Origin: Symsagittifera roscoffensis
Taxonomy: Eukaryota; Xenacoelomorpha; Acoela; Convolutidae
NCBI RefSeq assembly: GCF_963678635.1
Contig: NC_087062.1
Coordinates: 8,050,193-8,110,192, forward strand
DNA length: 60,000 nt
Direction of reading: 5' to 3'
The notes below the pieces were generated by a model. It saw nothing but the letters and a program-made list of their open reading frames with translations. It made no database searches and was not told the DNA's origin. The translations under genes and the position numbers were made by a program. Positions 1 to 10,680 of this stretch are shown here, piece by piece (position 1 is the first letter of the stretch; the number at the start of each line of letters is the position of its first letter).

Positions 1-1639
1 TGCGACTACGATATTTTGCAGAGTGGTTTCAAAATTGTCCCACAAAAAATTTTTTGTATCCTTTTAAAACTCAAGTAATCAAGGTCTGTGTATCTTGTGT
101 TCGGTTACAAACAGAACTCAAAAATTTTGAAAAAACATATACAAAAAAAGCACATTTCTGCTTCATGGAATTACGCTAGTCATAAAATTTTCATATATGT
201 TAAGTTAAGAATCAAAGTTTTTTCTAGCTATTTTATATCAATAAGTACATAAACTTGAATGATTTGTATGATAAATTTTCCTTTTATAGAAAATTTATGA
301 CTAGCTCTTTTAGTCAACCAATTTAAAATATTTATCAAAATGACACTTGAATCTCCCTTCAATTGACGTTGTAAAACTTCTAACATTTTTCAGATGTCTT
401 GGTGCAGTTAAAATCTTTTTATTTCATATTTTCAAAATAAAAAAACAATTTTGAGACTGCTATAAAATTTTTTAGTCAAGTTTTTTTCCGTTCACACTTA
501 TTTTTTATATTCAGAGCTATATTGCGAACAAAATGATAAATGTAGCTTTTAATTAAAAGTCTCCCAATGAGGAATATTCATGAAAACAAAAGACTTTCGG
601 AGCTCAAAAAAAGATCGAGTTTTTTGTTGGTATTTTGAGATTTGGAACGTTCTGGACTAATCTATGCGCACTTTAACCAAATTTCCTTTTGGCAGCGTAA
701 CGTGAACTATTTATTCGTGATGATTGATTCCGTAATTCGAACCGTTGTACAATGAACTGAGGTAACATTTTGGTCGTTTCATTAACATTCCAAAAAAGTC
801 GCATATATATAAATATATATATATATATTTAAACATAAATACAAACAAATTCAGAGCTTGACTTTGCAATATTCCGACACCGATTCATCAGATGCTTCTT
901 TAAATTCAACTTCTCTTGATTAATTTTGATAAAACGTTACTTTGTTACAGCTAACTCTTCTTATGTACTATTAAAAGAAAAAAAGAATAGAAGTGCATTA
1001 ACCTGAAAGTTAAAATATTACAAGCCAGAGAGAATGAAAGTATCACGGTCAAACATAAGTAACTTGTTAAATCAATTAAACTAAAGATTGAACTAAGTAG
1101 ACAAAATACACAAAAGGAATCACATCATTCCTCAAAGCAGGAAAAAACCTTAATTGCGTTAAATATAACTAAATGCTCGTTTTCTCCACTTCAAGGTAAA
1201 GGAAAGTTTAAAAAAATAAGCACAGTAGATTATGCACCAACAAAAAATTGATAGGGAAATTAACTTAAAAAGTTAATTGTGCAGTTAAACAAATCAAATC
1301 CACAAAAAATTAAAAAAAAAAACAGAATCCAAAGGATAACATTTTAACTAAACTGTTAAAAAAGTTCCAAATTATAAAAGTGTTGGATGTAATTAAATGT
1401 ATCATCTAATGGTTGTAAGCAATGAAAAAACAATAAGTCTGAGAATTGTGTAATTGTTATTGGGAAATATAAGTGGAATGAAGGATGAAAGTATAGTCCC
1501 TGCAAATATGTAGGGAACATTTTTTACTGCCAAAATAAGGTGTTATATATATATGGTAATCAGCGAATATGAGATTGTGTACGGGTTAACATTGGGTTTT
1601 CGAGACAAGACTATCAACGAATTGAGGGAAAAAATGAGT
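1..1639. other. AT-rich stretch with no recognised gene
   Basis: I see no coding pattern, RNA gene or bounded repeat here. The base composition is strongly AT with many A and T runs. A short (AT)n tract lies near 806-832. It probably belongs to an upstream NCX intron or to intergenic DNA, but nothing in the sequence proves which. Confidence 0.5.
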
Positions 1640-2165
1640 TTTTTTTTTCGTTTTTGTTTCCGCTGAGCAACTTTTCTAACTCGGCATTAAACAGTTCGCT
1701 ATCCAAATCAGCGTTCTCATTATATGCTTCAATGCCCATTCTTAGGGATTCATCTGTAGAAGAGGGTTTGTATCCGATAGTATGTTCAAATCATCCGAAA
1801 GATTTTCGCATACTAATGTTGGTTGTAACTCGTTTGAGCTAGAGTTGTCCAAAATGATTGGGTTGGTAACTCATCCAGACGTTTCGTCGATTTGGTCTAT
1901 AACATCTATGAAATACCTTTTACTATAGAATTTTGGCGGGTCCACATTTCGGTTTGAACGCTGTAAAAGCGCTTCGTTACCGGGGTTAGAGGATAGCCGT
2001 TGATCTAGGGGAGCCTCACCTGAATAGTCGACTAATTCGTAAATCGGAAAATATACAAAAAGTTCCTCAGATTGCGTTGGATCGCTCCTATCCGGCGGAT
2101 TAGTCTGTGGCTTGAGGTTATTTGAGATATCCACTAAAGTCTTCCTCCGACCACCCGCACTGAGT
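1640..2165 (-). pseudogene. Degenerate tail of a retroelement polyprotein
   Basis: Read on the minus strand, the DNA encodes a charged, Pro/Asn/Asp/Ser-rich stretch (an 87-residue open segment at 1871-2134). It has the look of the C-terminal tail that follows integrase in Ty3/gypsy elements, including a basic-then-aromatic patch (NRNVDPPKFYSKRY). The frame continues past a TGA at 1871-1873 for about 40 codons, and a further frame past a shift near 1745 gives another acidic coding-like stretch. No RT or integrase core is present, so this is an isolated fragment. The assignment rests on composition and motif style only. Confidence 0.33.
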
Positions 2166-2487
2166 TTATTGTATAATACTTTTTCTGGCTGTATTATTTG
2201 TAAAATTCAAAAAATTTTGAATATAGCCTATCAAAATTGGATCGTAATTTTTTTTTGTCAAATTAAAGAAATCCATTTTAATTGTTTATTGTCAATTATA
2301 AAGGAATATAATCTTAATTTTTGTATTTTTTGTAGTTTTTCATAATATTTCAAACACAGTGCGGCACATTAAAAACCAAACAATCTTTTTAGCACAATAC
2401 CCACTGCTTGAGATAAAACGAGATTATTTTTTTTAGTTTCCCAATGTTTTTTTTGCTGATATTGGTTTTCTCTCGCTGGTCCAATTT

Positions 2488-2830
2488 ATGTCCCTCCCCG
2501 CGGCTTGCACGTCATCGTCGTGTCATTGTTTACCCCCCCCCCCACCCGTTTACAAACCCACTTCCCCCTCAAATTTACACACCCTCCCCGCTTACACCAC
2601 GCTTACAACACCACGTAAACCACCCACCTACCCCCACATTTACAATTCCCCCGTACAACTTGTCGCTAACATCCAATCCCCCCGAAGTGTGCACATCTTT
2701 ATAACAATCCTGCCGCGCCTGAAACCCATACCCCCTCTTTCTCCATATTTACGGGGAGAGGGCAGTAGTGAGGGGTTGGGAGGTTGGGTTGCAAAAAAAC
2801 GCAGGGAGGGGGTAAACTCGTGAACGGATA
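2488..2830. repeat. Cytosine-rich low-complexity tract
   Basis: Runs of C alternating with short TTTACA/TTACAC blocks (for example 2531-2545 and 2562-2660) make a degenerate minisatellite-like tract, ending in G-rich sequence near 2755-2840. Long ORFs crossing it are Pro/Thr/Ser-rich artefacts of the base composition. Confidence 0.6.
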
Positions 2831-3650
2831 GGGGAGTGGGAACATTTAAAAAGAATAATTTGAATAGAAAAGCTTATTAGATTTAGATTTCTAGTAGGCA
2901 GAAAAATTCGAAATCATTGCAAATTATTTTTCAAAAAAAAACGGAGAAAGTATAACCCATTACAATCAATTATAAAAGACTTTAAATAAGTAAGAATCAA
3001 TTTTTTCTACATAAACATTTTTGATGCATGAAGCTCCTAGAGGGGAAAAAGAGCAAGAAGCTAGCGCGAGTTTTGTTTGTGAGCAAAATAAGTATCTGAA
3101 CAATTGTTTTCAAGGCCTTGTATGCAATATAATAATTAGGCTTCTCCATTTGAGAACTGGATCCAAAAGATACTTGTTAAACTCCTCGAAAAAATTGGCG
3201 CATGGGCAGGAAGGTTCACTCCCTGCCTATTTTGTCGGTTTTTGTTCTGATTTGAGAAAAAAGTGAGAAATATATATGCTTATTGGCGGTTCTTTTATAT
3301 AGACCAATTTTACAAGAGTTGACTGCAAAATAGGTATCGATTCGGAAAACATACGATTGCCAAGCGAGTTTGCTTGCCACTAGCCTGAATGAAGAGAGAG
3401 TTTTAGACACTTTTTAATCTCTTTTAGTTTTTGTACTTAAGAAGACAGTTCAGGGAATTGAGACATTTTTTACTCAAAAGTTCAGACCCAGGGGCCCTTT
3501 GGTATTTGTTATGGTCAACTTCCTGAAGCTGGGCTCAATTATTCTTAACTTGGTTATTTTTTTTTAGAAACTGGCAACCGTCAAATGAACTATTAACTTC
3601 ACGTTCTCAAATCATGGAACAATAGAGAGTAAAAACTTGAATTAAGAACG
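2831..3650. other. Gene-free AT-rich stretch
   Basis: No conserved protein motif, RNA gene or terminal repeat was recognised. The short ORFs at 3021-3266 and 3216-3410 overlap on opposite strands and resemble no family known to me. Confidence 0.4.
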
Positions 3651-4790
3651 ACAACAAGACTGCTCGTATATCAAGGTGAAACCTTGGATATTTCGACTGC
3701 AATGAAGGCCAATAAAAAGTGTTTTTTTTTTAAATTGAATAATTGACAAATTAAGTGAAAAAAAAAGAAAAAAAAACAAATTGTCATTGTTTCTTCATTT
3801 TATCCCTCCACACGCTATGTTAAATACTCAGGGTGTGTTTAGCGTCTAGTGTTGTAATATCAAGACTAAATTGCTGGCCACTATTTAATTTTGAACGCAC
3901 TAATCCGCAGCTTACGCTTGTTATAAGAACGCGAAATATCGCGCGTATTTTTCCAAATTTGCGGAATTAGTAATTTTCATCTCCCCAAAGTTAGGAAAAA
4001 TGATCACAGGTAATAAATTTTATAAACTTGAGCTGTAGACATCAATATCTTTCAGATGGTATAAGAGTATTTTATCAAAAACGCTTAGTTAAGAAGTTGA
4101 AAATTGACTGAACAAAAACACCACGCCATGCATAGATATTCCGCACTGTCTTCAAAAGTCGAAAAAATAGACTGTTCATCCAATGGAGCTGCAACTGTCT
4201 ATGCGGTACACGTTTTTCAGTTTGATTAGGCATAAATGTATCATGAAAATCACTAGTTGGCTTAAATGTAAAATAAACCCAAGACTGCTCGTATTAGGGC
4301 AAAGCCCTGAATGGTCCAACTGCCCATTAATTGATCTAGAATAGTTTTTGCTAAATGAAATATTGACCAACTACAGATTTCATGAAGAAACTATCAAAAT
4401 TTAAGTGTTAAATTTTGAGTCGTGCATGGAATTATGAAGATCGATTAGGTTGCCTGAATTCAGCTTGGAACGATTATGAGTGCGGTTAATTTGCCACGCA
4501 TAAATAATTGCGTATTGAAATAAACTACCAAAGTCTTATTTGAGGCATTCGAACTTTAGTGTAGTGCAAGCATACTCGCTTCGCCCTCTAAAGTTTCGGT
4601 ATCGATACCCATCCGCAGTCAAATTTTCAAAATTGGTCTGAATTAAAGAAAAAAAACCAGTCCGGGCTTTTTTCGAAAATCGGAACATAACACAAGGAGT
4701 AACGAAAGAGTCACCAACACTCGCATTTCTGCAGCAGCTGAAAAGTTGAAAAGTAAAAATTACAAAAACATAAAATTTTTCGATATCTAG
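3650..4790 (+). repeat. Diverged copies of a dispersed ~550-bp repeat
   Basis: Blocks near 3654-3720 and 4278-4330 share a core (gctcgtat...aagccctgaatggtccgactgcc) with the tandem repeat at 46700-47800. The companion blocks 'cttacgc...cgcgaaatatcgcgcg' (3910-3950) and 'aaatgatcacaggt' (3998-4011) occur in the same order in both places. Copies here are much more diverged and interrupted than the downstream pair. I see no terminal inverted repeats or coding sequence. Confidence 0.55.
4545..4620 (+). repeat. Possible tRNA-derived SINE head
   Basis: The stretch carries an A-box-like block (agtgtagtgcaagc) followed about 35 bases later by a B-box-like block (ggtatcgatacc), the arrangement of a degenerate tRNA promoter. 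A related start (gaggcattcgaa) recurs at 50408. No full cloverleaf is visible, so a tRNA gene is unlikely. Confidence 0.25.
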
Positions 4791-4964
4791 CAAAAAATCA
4801 AAATGATATTTGGAATTTTGTTAACCCCCCCCCTCTTTGCAAAAAAGAAAAAGAAAATTTGATGCAAGGTATAAAATTTTTATAAGCCTTGCCGTTGAAT
4901 TAGTTTTTTATAGGCGGCTGGAATTTTTTTTAGTTGCATAAACAAATAACAAAAGATGTTTCAG

Positions 4965-5091
4965 TGGGCGCTGAGGTTGGATTTGAGAGTGACTTCTACT
5001 ACCTGAATTGCAAAAAAGACAAAGAGGTCATTCTGAATGTACAGAGATACGATGCACTCAACACCAGAGTCTCAGTCGAGTATTCAACCGA
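4965..5091 (+). CDS. NCX (SLC8): Na+/Ca2+ exchanger exon: start of a Calx-beta domain
   Basis: NCX exchanges extracellular Na+ for cytosolic Ca2+ across the plasma membrane; its cytosolic Calx-beta domains bind regulatory Ca2+. This exon follows a tttcag acceptor and ends at a gtaagt donor. It encodes a typical Calx-beta opening: a GAEVGFESDFYYLN strand, then VILNVQRYD...VSVEYSTE, matching the family's 'F..........V.V.R.......V.Y.T' pattern. The exon starts with two bases of a split codon and ends after two bases of a Glu codon, which joins in frame with the exon at 6205. The domain sits directly before the C-terminal membrane block, so it corresponds to the second Calx-beta domain (CBD2). 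The earlier exons (first membrane block, CBD1) were not found in the window and should lie upstream. Confidence 0.8.
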
Positions 5092-5337
5092 GTAAGTTCA
5101 AAAAACACTAAAAATATCCAAAAAAAATTATCATCTGGATTATTTTGTTATCACAAAAGTAGGCTTAATCCGCGAGAGTACGATCCATCAATAAAGCAAT
5201 CAAGGCTGCTGTGGTCTTCATGATCGGCCTAATTAGGAATGTGTTTGAAAGTACTCTCTGGTAAAATCTTGCTGGAAAACATTAAGGTCAACAACTTTCT
5301 CAGCTTTAGTCATACCTGCAAAAAAAAATTCAAATAG

Positions 5338-6112
5338 GAAGATTATGGAAGAGTTTTTTCTTTTCTGCTACAAACCCCTCTCACTCAAAAAAATGTTAAT
5401 ATTTGTTGCAAAAATTTGTCGATTTAAACTACTTAATTTTGATGCACAGTCTGATCCAGTTTCATCGAGAACTTATTATTAAAGACCCCAGTCGAACTCG
5501 AAATCAGTTCTTGAAAGTGTAAATTCTGGTGGCTTTAGGAGCAGAAATCATATATAGAGATTGTGCAGATCCTTATTTTAAAAAACTTCTGACTCCATCT
5601 TTATTAAATCAATCATCTCCTTAAAAGCGAGAGTAAATAAACCAGCCGAAGTATAAACCAACCAAAAATGCGCGGAGTATATGAGCCAGCCGAATTGTTA
5701 CATCATATGAATGAATTTGCATAACCTTCGTAACTGTTACATAATCGTTACATATGTAATATATAATACTTACGTAATTTCGGCTGGTTGATCTTTCGGC
5801 TGGCTTATTTACTCTCGCTTTTAAGGAGATGATTGATTTAATAAAGATGGGTTCAGACACTTTTTTTAAATAAAGATCCGCACAATCTCTATATATGACT
5901 TCTGCTCCTAAAGCCACCAGAATTTACACTTTCAAGAACTGATTTCGAGTTCGACTGGGGTCTTTAATAAAAAAAATCATAATTAAACTGGGTCAGACTG
6001 TGCATCAAATCAAAATTAAGTAGTTCATATCGACAAATTTTTGCAACAAATATTAACATTTTGTTAGGGAGGGGGTTTGTAGCAGAAAAGAAAAAACTCC
6101 TCCATAATCTTC
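5338..6112. mobile_element. Foldback element with ~310-bp inverted repeats
   Basis: The left arm (about 5338-5655) and right arm (about 5800-6112) are reverse complements over nearly their whole length, with scattered mismatches and small indels. They share landmarks such as gattatgga.gag and aaagaccccagtcgaactcg. The ~145-bp centre contains ccagccgaag / cggctgg repeats and is a diverged, oppositely oriented relative of the short element at 11325-11533. It occupies most of the intron between two NCX exons. I see no coding capacity, and no convincing target-site duplication at the outer ends. Confidence 0.8.
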
Positions 6113-6204
6113 GTTTTTGAGTTTAACAACCTTAAAAACCTTATCTTATCAGTGTTTGATTAATTTTAATTTGGGATGTTTTGTTTGTTTTCTGCCTCTG
6201 GTAG

Positions 6205-6337
6205 ACTTGACTCTGCACATGGGGGAGTGAGTTTGGAGAGTGGGTTAGTGGACTATGTCACTAGCAGTGGTCTGGTGGTGTTCGAACAGCAGGAGACCAA
6301 CAAACAAATCACAATCAAGTGCCACGCAGTCCCAAAG
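6205..6337 (+). CDS. NCX (SLC8): Na+/Ca2+ exchanger exon: middle of the Calx-beta domain
   Basis: After a pyrimidine-rich acceptor (tctggtag) the first base completes the split Glu codon from the previous exon. 44 codons follow, encoding VSLESGLVDYVTSSGLVVF and ETNKQITIKCHAV. These match the Calx-beta core: the 'G.DY....G.L.F..GE..K.I.I' block that forms the middle strands of the domain. The right end is set at 6337 because the frame meets a stop at 6347 and this position keeps phase with the next exon. The donor there (aag/gtccct) is not a consensus GTAAGT, so the boundary could differ by a few codons. Confidence 0.75.
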
Positions 6338-6743
6338 GTCCCTTCATGAACAGATGTTGAACTTTTTTTCTAGCATACTTTAAAAAAAATTAAAATTAAA
6401 GTAGCTATAACATAATGGCAGATTAAGGGCTTAGAAAATGATCCAAAGAACAATGTGTAGCTCTAAGTCCACGCAAAGCTGACCAAAATTTTTGCTCTGG
6501 CATATTATCTCTATAAAAAAAAAAAATTTTTATGGATGAGTTTTCTTTTGGTCAAATTTTCTACGGCAATTTTTTATGTATTTTTTTTTGCAATCGCAAA
6601 CAAAAGGCGTTTGCTTGTCTGATAGCTTAGCTGCTCGTCACTTTGCATGACACCAGGTTTTCATGATGACTTCAATCTGATTTTTTGACTAACGTGTTTG
6701 CATCTGAAATTTATGGCAAATTTGATGTGCGGCGTGTGTTCAG

Positions 6744-6979
6744 AAAGCGTTCTACGTTTTGCTGAAGAACCCTGTCAAGTGTAAAGTGTCGCCCGAGTTC
6801 GGAATGACCCATGTGCGTCTGTGTGTGGAGGAGGAGGACCACAAAAACTACTCGGGGGAGGGGCTGGGAGATGTCATGGGGGGCAGTGACGCCAACAGTC
6901 GCGTGCTGCGGGTCGTCGGCAGCAGGGGCGGAGACGAAATGGACGGACGGTGCAACGCGTGGATACGCCAAATCAAAGA
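6744..6979 (+). CDS. NCX (SLC8): Na+/Ca2+ exchanger exon: end of Calx-beta domain and linker
   Basis: The exon begins after tgtgttcag with KAFYVLLKNP..., the last strands of the Calx-beta fold (the 'F.V.L..P' and 'V.L.V..ED' motifs). A Gly/Ser/Arg-rich linker leads to CNAWIRQIKE, which aligns with the conserved 'SWREQF' stretch just before the membrane block of animal NCX proteins. Base composition is clearly more GC-rich than the flanking introns. To keep frame with the exon at 8198 the right end should be at 6979 (ga/gtttgt), a weak donor. The frame itself stays open slightly further, so this end is uncertain by several bases. Confidence 0.75.
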
Positions 6980-6989
6980 GTTTGTCGTA

Positions 6990-7320
6990 TTAAATTTATT
7001 TTTAGTACTTTTAGGAGTCAATGAACCTAGTTAAGATTCTTATATACGTCGGGATGATTTTTTGTTTTTTTTTCAGGAAAAGTCTTAAAATGTGTTCAGG
7101 CTCAAACTTACCTTTTCGCGGTAATAATTTATTTTCGTGTTCACCTCATTTCCTTTGTCAAATGAAGGCAAACACTCCTATCGACCAGCGAAAATGTAAA
7201 GGTCACAAAAATGTGACCGACTTCTAATTTAGAATGTTGAATTCTGTTTTCAGTTTTCAAATTTTACTTATCGATCCATTTTACTCAAATTGGGTCAGTT
7301 TTATTAAGAGAAATGAACAT
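6990..7320 (+). repeat. Intronic ~300-bp repeat, copy 1
   Basis: Three related copies lie in the NCX introns: here, at 7340-7630 and at 10340-10680. Shared landmarks in order are a T-run ending in ttcaggaaaa, gttca.gctcaaa, catttcctttgt..aa..gaaggcaa, gtcacaaaaa.gtgaccgactt and ctcaaattgggtcagttttat. The unit carries its own polypyrimidine-AG (a splice-acceptor look-alike). No ORF or terminal inverted repeat is evident. Confidence 0.65.
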
Positions 7321-7339
7321 AGTGAGTACTTTTTTTAGG

Positions 7340-7630
7340 TCTCTGATTTTTTGTTTTTTTTTTCAGGAAAAAGTCTTCAAATTTGTTCACGCTGTTTTGA
7401 TTGTTCGCGGTTTAACTTGTGATTTCTTATTAAGTTCAGTTCATTTACTTTGTTAAAAGGAAGGCAAACTCCACTATCGAACATCGAAAGTGTGAAAGTC
7501 TCGAAAAACGTGATCGACTTCTGATTTCGAAAATGGAAAATAATCAGATTTCCCAGCGAAATAAAAGTTTTTAGTATTGATCCAGTTTTCTCAAATTGGG
7601 TTAATTTTAGCAAAAAAAAATGTCCGTCGT
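7340..7630 (+). repeat. Intronic ~300-bp repeat, copy 2
   Basis: This copy lies directly downstream of copy 1 in the same orientation, so the first two are a tandem pair. The block order is preserved, with moderate substitution. Confidence 0.65.
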
Positions 7631-7745
7631 AAATTGTTCTTCAAATTTAAAGAGCTTTAAGGCCATCTATTTTTTTCTTCGAAATTCAAAAGTTGAACAC
7701 GCTCTTGAAAAAACAATTCAATTTTTTTCCTTAGTTTCCTAGCGT

Positions 7746-7815
7746 TTTTCCAACTGTTAGTTGGTTAACAGTTGGAAAACTGTTAGTTTTTTTCCAACTA
7801 TTAGTTGGTTATGTT
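7746..7815. repeat. Short nested palindromes
   Basis: The sequence ccaactgttagttggttaac is followed immediately by agttgg, making a near-perfect inverted repeat, and the ttttccaact.ttagttggtta unit is then repeated. It could form a hairpin in RNA or DNA. No function is indicated. Confidence 0.5.
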
Positions 7816-8197
7816 CAAAAAAGTGTCGATCATAAATGGTTCTAAAAACTCAACGAGCTTTAAGGGTATCTCTTTTTTCTCTTTGAAAGTCGGAATTTGA
7901 GATTTTTTTAAAAGAAACCAAGTCAGTATTTTTTCTGCTTACTTGTGTTCATTGATTATTTTCCGACTCATGGATTCTTTTCCGGCTATGTTTTTGCATT
8001 ATTAGACGAAAAGATGATTTTAAATTGTTATTCAAGTTTTCTTCAAAAAAAAGCTTTCATTCGCAAAAAATGAATAACGAAAGTAGTTTTTTCAAGTTAA
8101 ATGTGTGGCTTCACACAATCGGTTGAACGTTCATAGTGATTGATTTGTTTTTCCGTCTGTCAGTTAACCGTTAGTTTAAGTTTTTTTCTGCTTTCAG

Positions 8198-8399
8198 GTC
8201 TTTCGAATTCGGAGAGGGAGCTTTCTCTGACGAAGAAGACGAACCGCTAACGATAGTGGACTATATCGGTCACTTTCTATCTTTCCTGTGGAAAGTGATA
8301 TTCGCAGTGATCATCCCCCCTGCCTCCTATATGGGGGGAACTCTCACATTCTGGCTCGCCCTGGCTAATATTGGGGCACTTGTGTTCCTCGTAGAAGAG
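8198..8399 (+). CDS. NCX (SLC8): Na+/Ca2+ exchanger exon: entry to the C-terminal membrane block
   Basis: The exon follows a strong acceptor (ctgctttcag) and ends at a consensus donor (gag/gtgaga). The first base completes a Glu codon from the previous exon. It encodes an acidic segment (FSDEEDEP) then VDYIGHFLSFLWKVIFAVIIPP, matching the NCX segment 'F..Y..HF..VFWKVLFAFVPP'. Next comes a hydrophobic transmembrane helix (TLTFWLALANIGALVFLVEE). The acidic stretch corresponds to the Asp/Glu cluster that precedes this helix in vertebrate NCX1. It ends in phase 0, as the next exon requires. Confidence 0.88.
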
Positions 8400-10016
8400 G
8401 TGAGAATATTGTAGACTTTTGCTCCTTTTTTTAAAAGTAGTTCAAATGTGATCAGCCTTTACTTTTGCCTCTATTTCAAAAATTCTAGATTTGATTAGTT
8501 AAAACTGAATAGAGTCAAACTTTGTGCAAAAATTTAGTGGCGTTTTTTCGAGAACGGGAGCGACTCCATAGCCCCCGCTGCACCTAAGACATGCATATTC
8601 GTGCGTTTCAGGGCCTCGTTTGATCCAAAACGGAGCCTAAGTGCGTTTTGTTCTTAACTTTGTTGTTAAAATAAGACAACAAAATAGAACAAAAGTTGCT
8701 TATAATTTAATCAAAACTGATGCGGTGTAATTTAATTTACGACCGTAAATATTTTGTTACAAAAATGGGGCTCACTTTGCCTCTTTGAAACAAATTAGCG
8801 ATTACATTGAAGCTTTGGGTCAATTACTGTTTAAAATATATCAAAATTAGCCTCTAATGTAGGCAAAAAATTGAACTTACAAACATCTTTTTGTATTCGA
8901 CATTGCAAGCGCGTTGAAAAAAATCGAAATAATAATAATTTTTTTTTCTTTTTCTAAGAATATTCCGAATTACTTTGATTAAAGCTTATTCAGATTATAC
9001 ATATTTGAATTAGTATTTGGCTGTCGTTGCTTTCGGAATGTCTCCTTGAGACTATAATACTTGAATTTATTTTTCATATCGTCCAAATAGGCTCGGCGTG
9101 AAAAAAGAGAACTTTTTTCGCTGACCGCTCTTTATTTGGCATATTTATTATCATGTTTTAGCAATTTCCTTATATCATAATGCCTTTCATTCCTTGTATC
9201 GAAATGTCAGTTCTTTTTTTACCATTGTGTTCAAAAAATATATGGCAAAATGTAATTTTCGGAAGCGATATGTTGACCGTATTTCAAATCAACAATTTTT
9301 AATTGGGCTCGCCAAAAGTCGACTCTTTTATTCTTTACTAACAATCTTCGTTTTTAATTTTTATAGAAACTGCAAATTTTGAAAGCAATAATAAACAAAT
9401 TAGCTTTTAGCTGGCAACAGTGTTCTATGAAACGTAATTAGATCCGTTTTTTAAGCTGGTGCTTTTAAATCACAACAAAAATCTTTCGCAGAGCAAAGAA
9501 TGATCTTTTGCCCAATACTATTTAAAAATACAACAAAACCTACTTTTGTCAAATTCGCTGTTTCAAAATTTAACAACTGACGAAAAGAAGCCCAAGTAAA
9601 ATGTCAAACAATTTATTATTTTTTAATTCACACAGCTTTTTTATTCTCTCTTTTGCTAGAGAGAAGACGTTTTTTCAGTTGACGCTAAAAACTCTTAGGA
9701 TAAAATAACTTGACCTAGCTAAAATCAATAGTGGCAGGGTCAAACAAATTAGTTCGCCGAATTATTTCCTCTAATAATTGTAGAGCGAGTTCTTATTTTA
9801 ACATAAATGGGGACAAATTAGTTAGTTTATCTGAAAAGTAAGACAAGAACAAAACTTATTCCTAAAATTTTGTTTTTCAAAAAACTTCAGAGACACATAG
9901 CGTATGAAGAAAAAATTTACGTATTTTCATTCTTTGATTCTTAAATTTTCCTTTTTTCCAATTTTTTTGACGTAAATGTTTTTGTTTCGAAAGTCTTTTC
10001 GAGCTTTTTCTTAAAT
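8400..10016. other. NCX intron, first part
   Basis: No gene or bounded element was recognised between the donor at 8400 and the MITE at 10025. A GC-richer patch near 8545-8650 contains short complementary segments (ggcctcgttt / aaaacggagcc) but has no identifiable family. The rest is AT-rich intron. Confidence 0.5.
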
Positions 10017-10024
10017 ATATGTGG

Positions 10025-10196
10025 CAGGGGCGGATTTAGGGGGGGGATGGGTTTGACCCCCTGCCGACCCAAAGGGTCTCCCCTTTGGTACTTTTTAAGA
10101 AATCCATTTTTGGCCAACCGACCCTAAAATTTTTCTAATTTTTTTTGAAAATCCGCCCCCCCCCCCCCCCTCGAGAAAATCCTAGATCCGCCCCTG
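10025..10196. mobile_element. Short hAT-type MITE with 8-bp TSD
   Basis: The 172-bp unit starts caggggcggatttagg and ends cctagatccgcccctg, which are imperfect inverted termini. It is flanked by perfect 8-bp direct repeats, atatgtgg (10017-10024 and 10197-10204). A CAGGGGCGGATC-like terminus and 8-bp duplication are hallmarks of hAT-type non-autonomous elements. The interior has long G and C runs and no coding capacity. A decayed relative of its interior lies at 15755-15845. Confidence 0.85.
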
Positions 10197-10339
10197 ATAT
10201 GTGGTTTCATTTCTGGATTGTACAAGGTCCCAACCTGAATAAACGATGTATTAGGAAGCATACTTATCAACAATTGTCAGAAAGTCAAAAATTCAATTGA
10301 AACAACAATTCAGTTGTAATAACTTTAAAGCTTCTGATA

Positions 10340-10680
10340 TATATAGTGTTTTTAAGAGTCGACGAACGTAATTCAGGCTTTTATATAAGTCTCGATGATT
10401 TTTTTTCAGGAAAAGTTTTAAGACTTGTTCAGGTTCAAATTTACTTTTTCACAGTTTGACTTTTGATTTGTTTCTAAATTCAGTTCATTTCCTTTGTTAA
10501 AAGGAAGGCAACTGCACAAGCGAACAGGAAAAACTTTAAGGTCACGAAAAACGTGATTGACTTACAATTTAGAAAATGGGAACTTATTTTTCACGCTTCC
10601 CAGCGAAATAATTTTTTTCTAATCCTTCAATTTTCTCAAATTGAGTCAATTTTATCAATAAAAAGTTTAACATAATTTGT
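10340..10680 (+). repeat. Intronic ~300-bp repeat, copy 3
   Basis: Third copy of the repeat at 6990-7320, separated by about 3 kb and on the other side of an NCX exon. It keeps the 'tttttttcaggaaaag', 'catttcctttgttaaaaggaaggca' and 'cacgaaaaacgtgattgactt' blocks. Confidence 0.6.

Noticed and set aside
2444-2823. Overlapping Pro/Thr/Ser-rich ORFs on the plus strand
   Set aside because: They follow a C-rich low-complexity tract, occur in two frames at once and have no motif.
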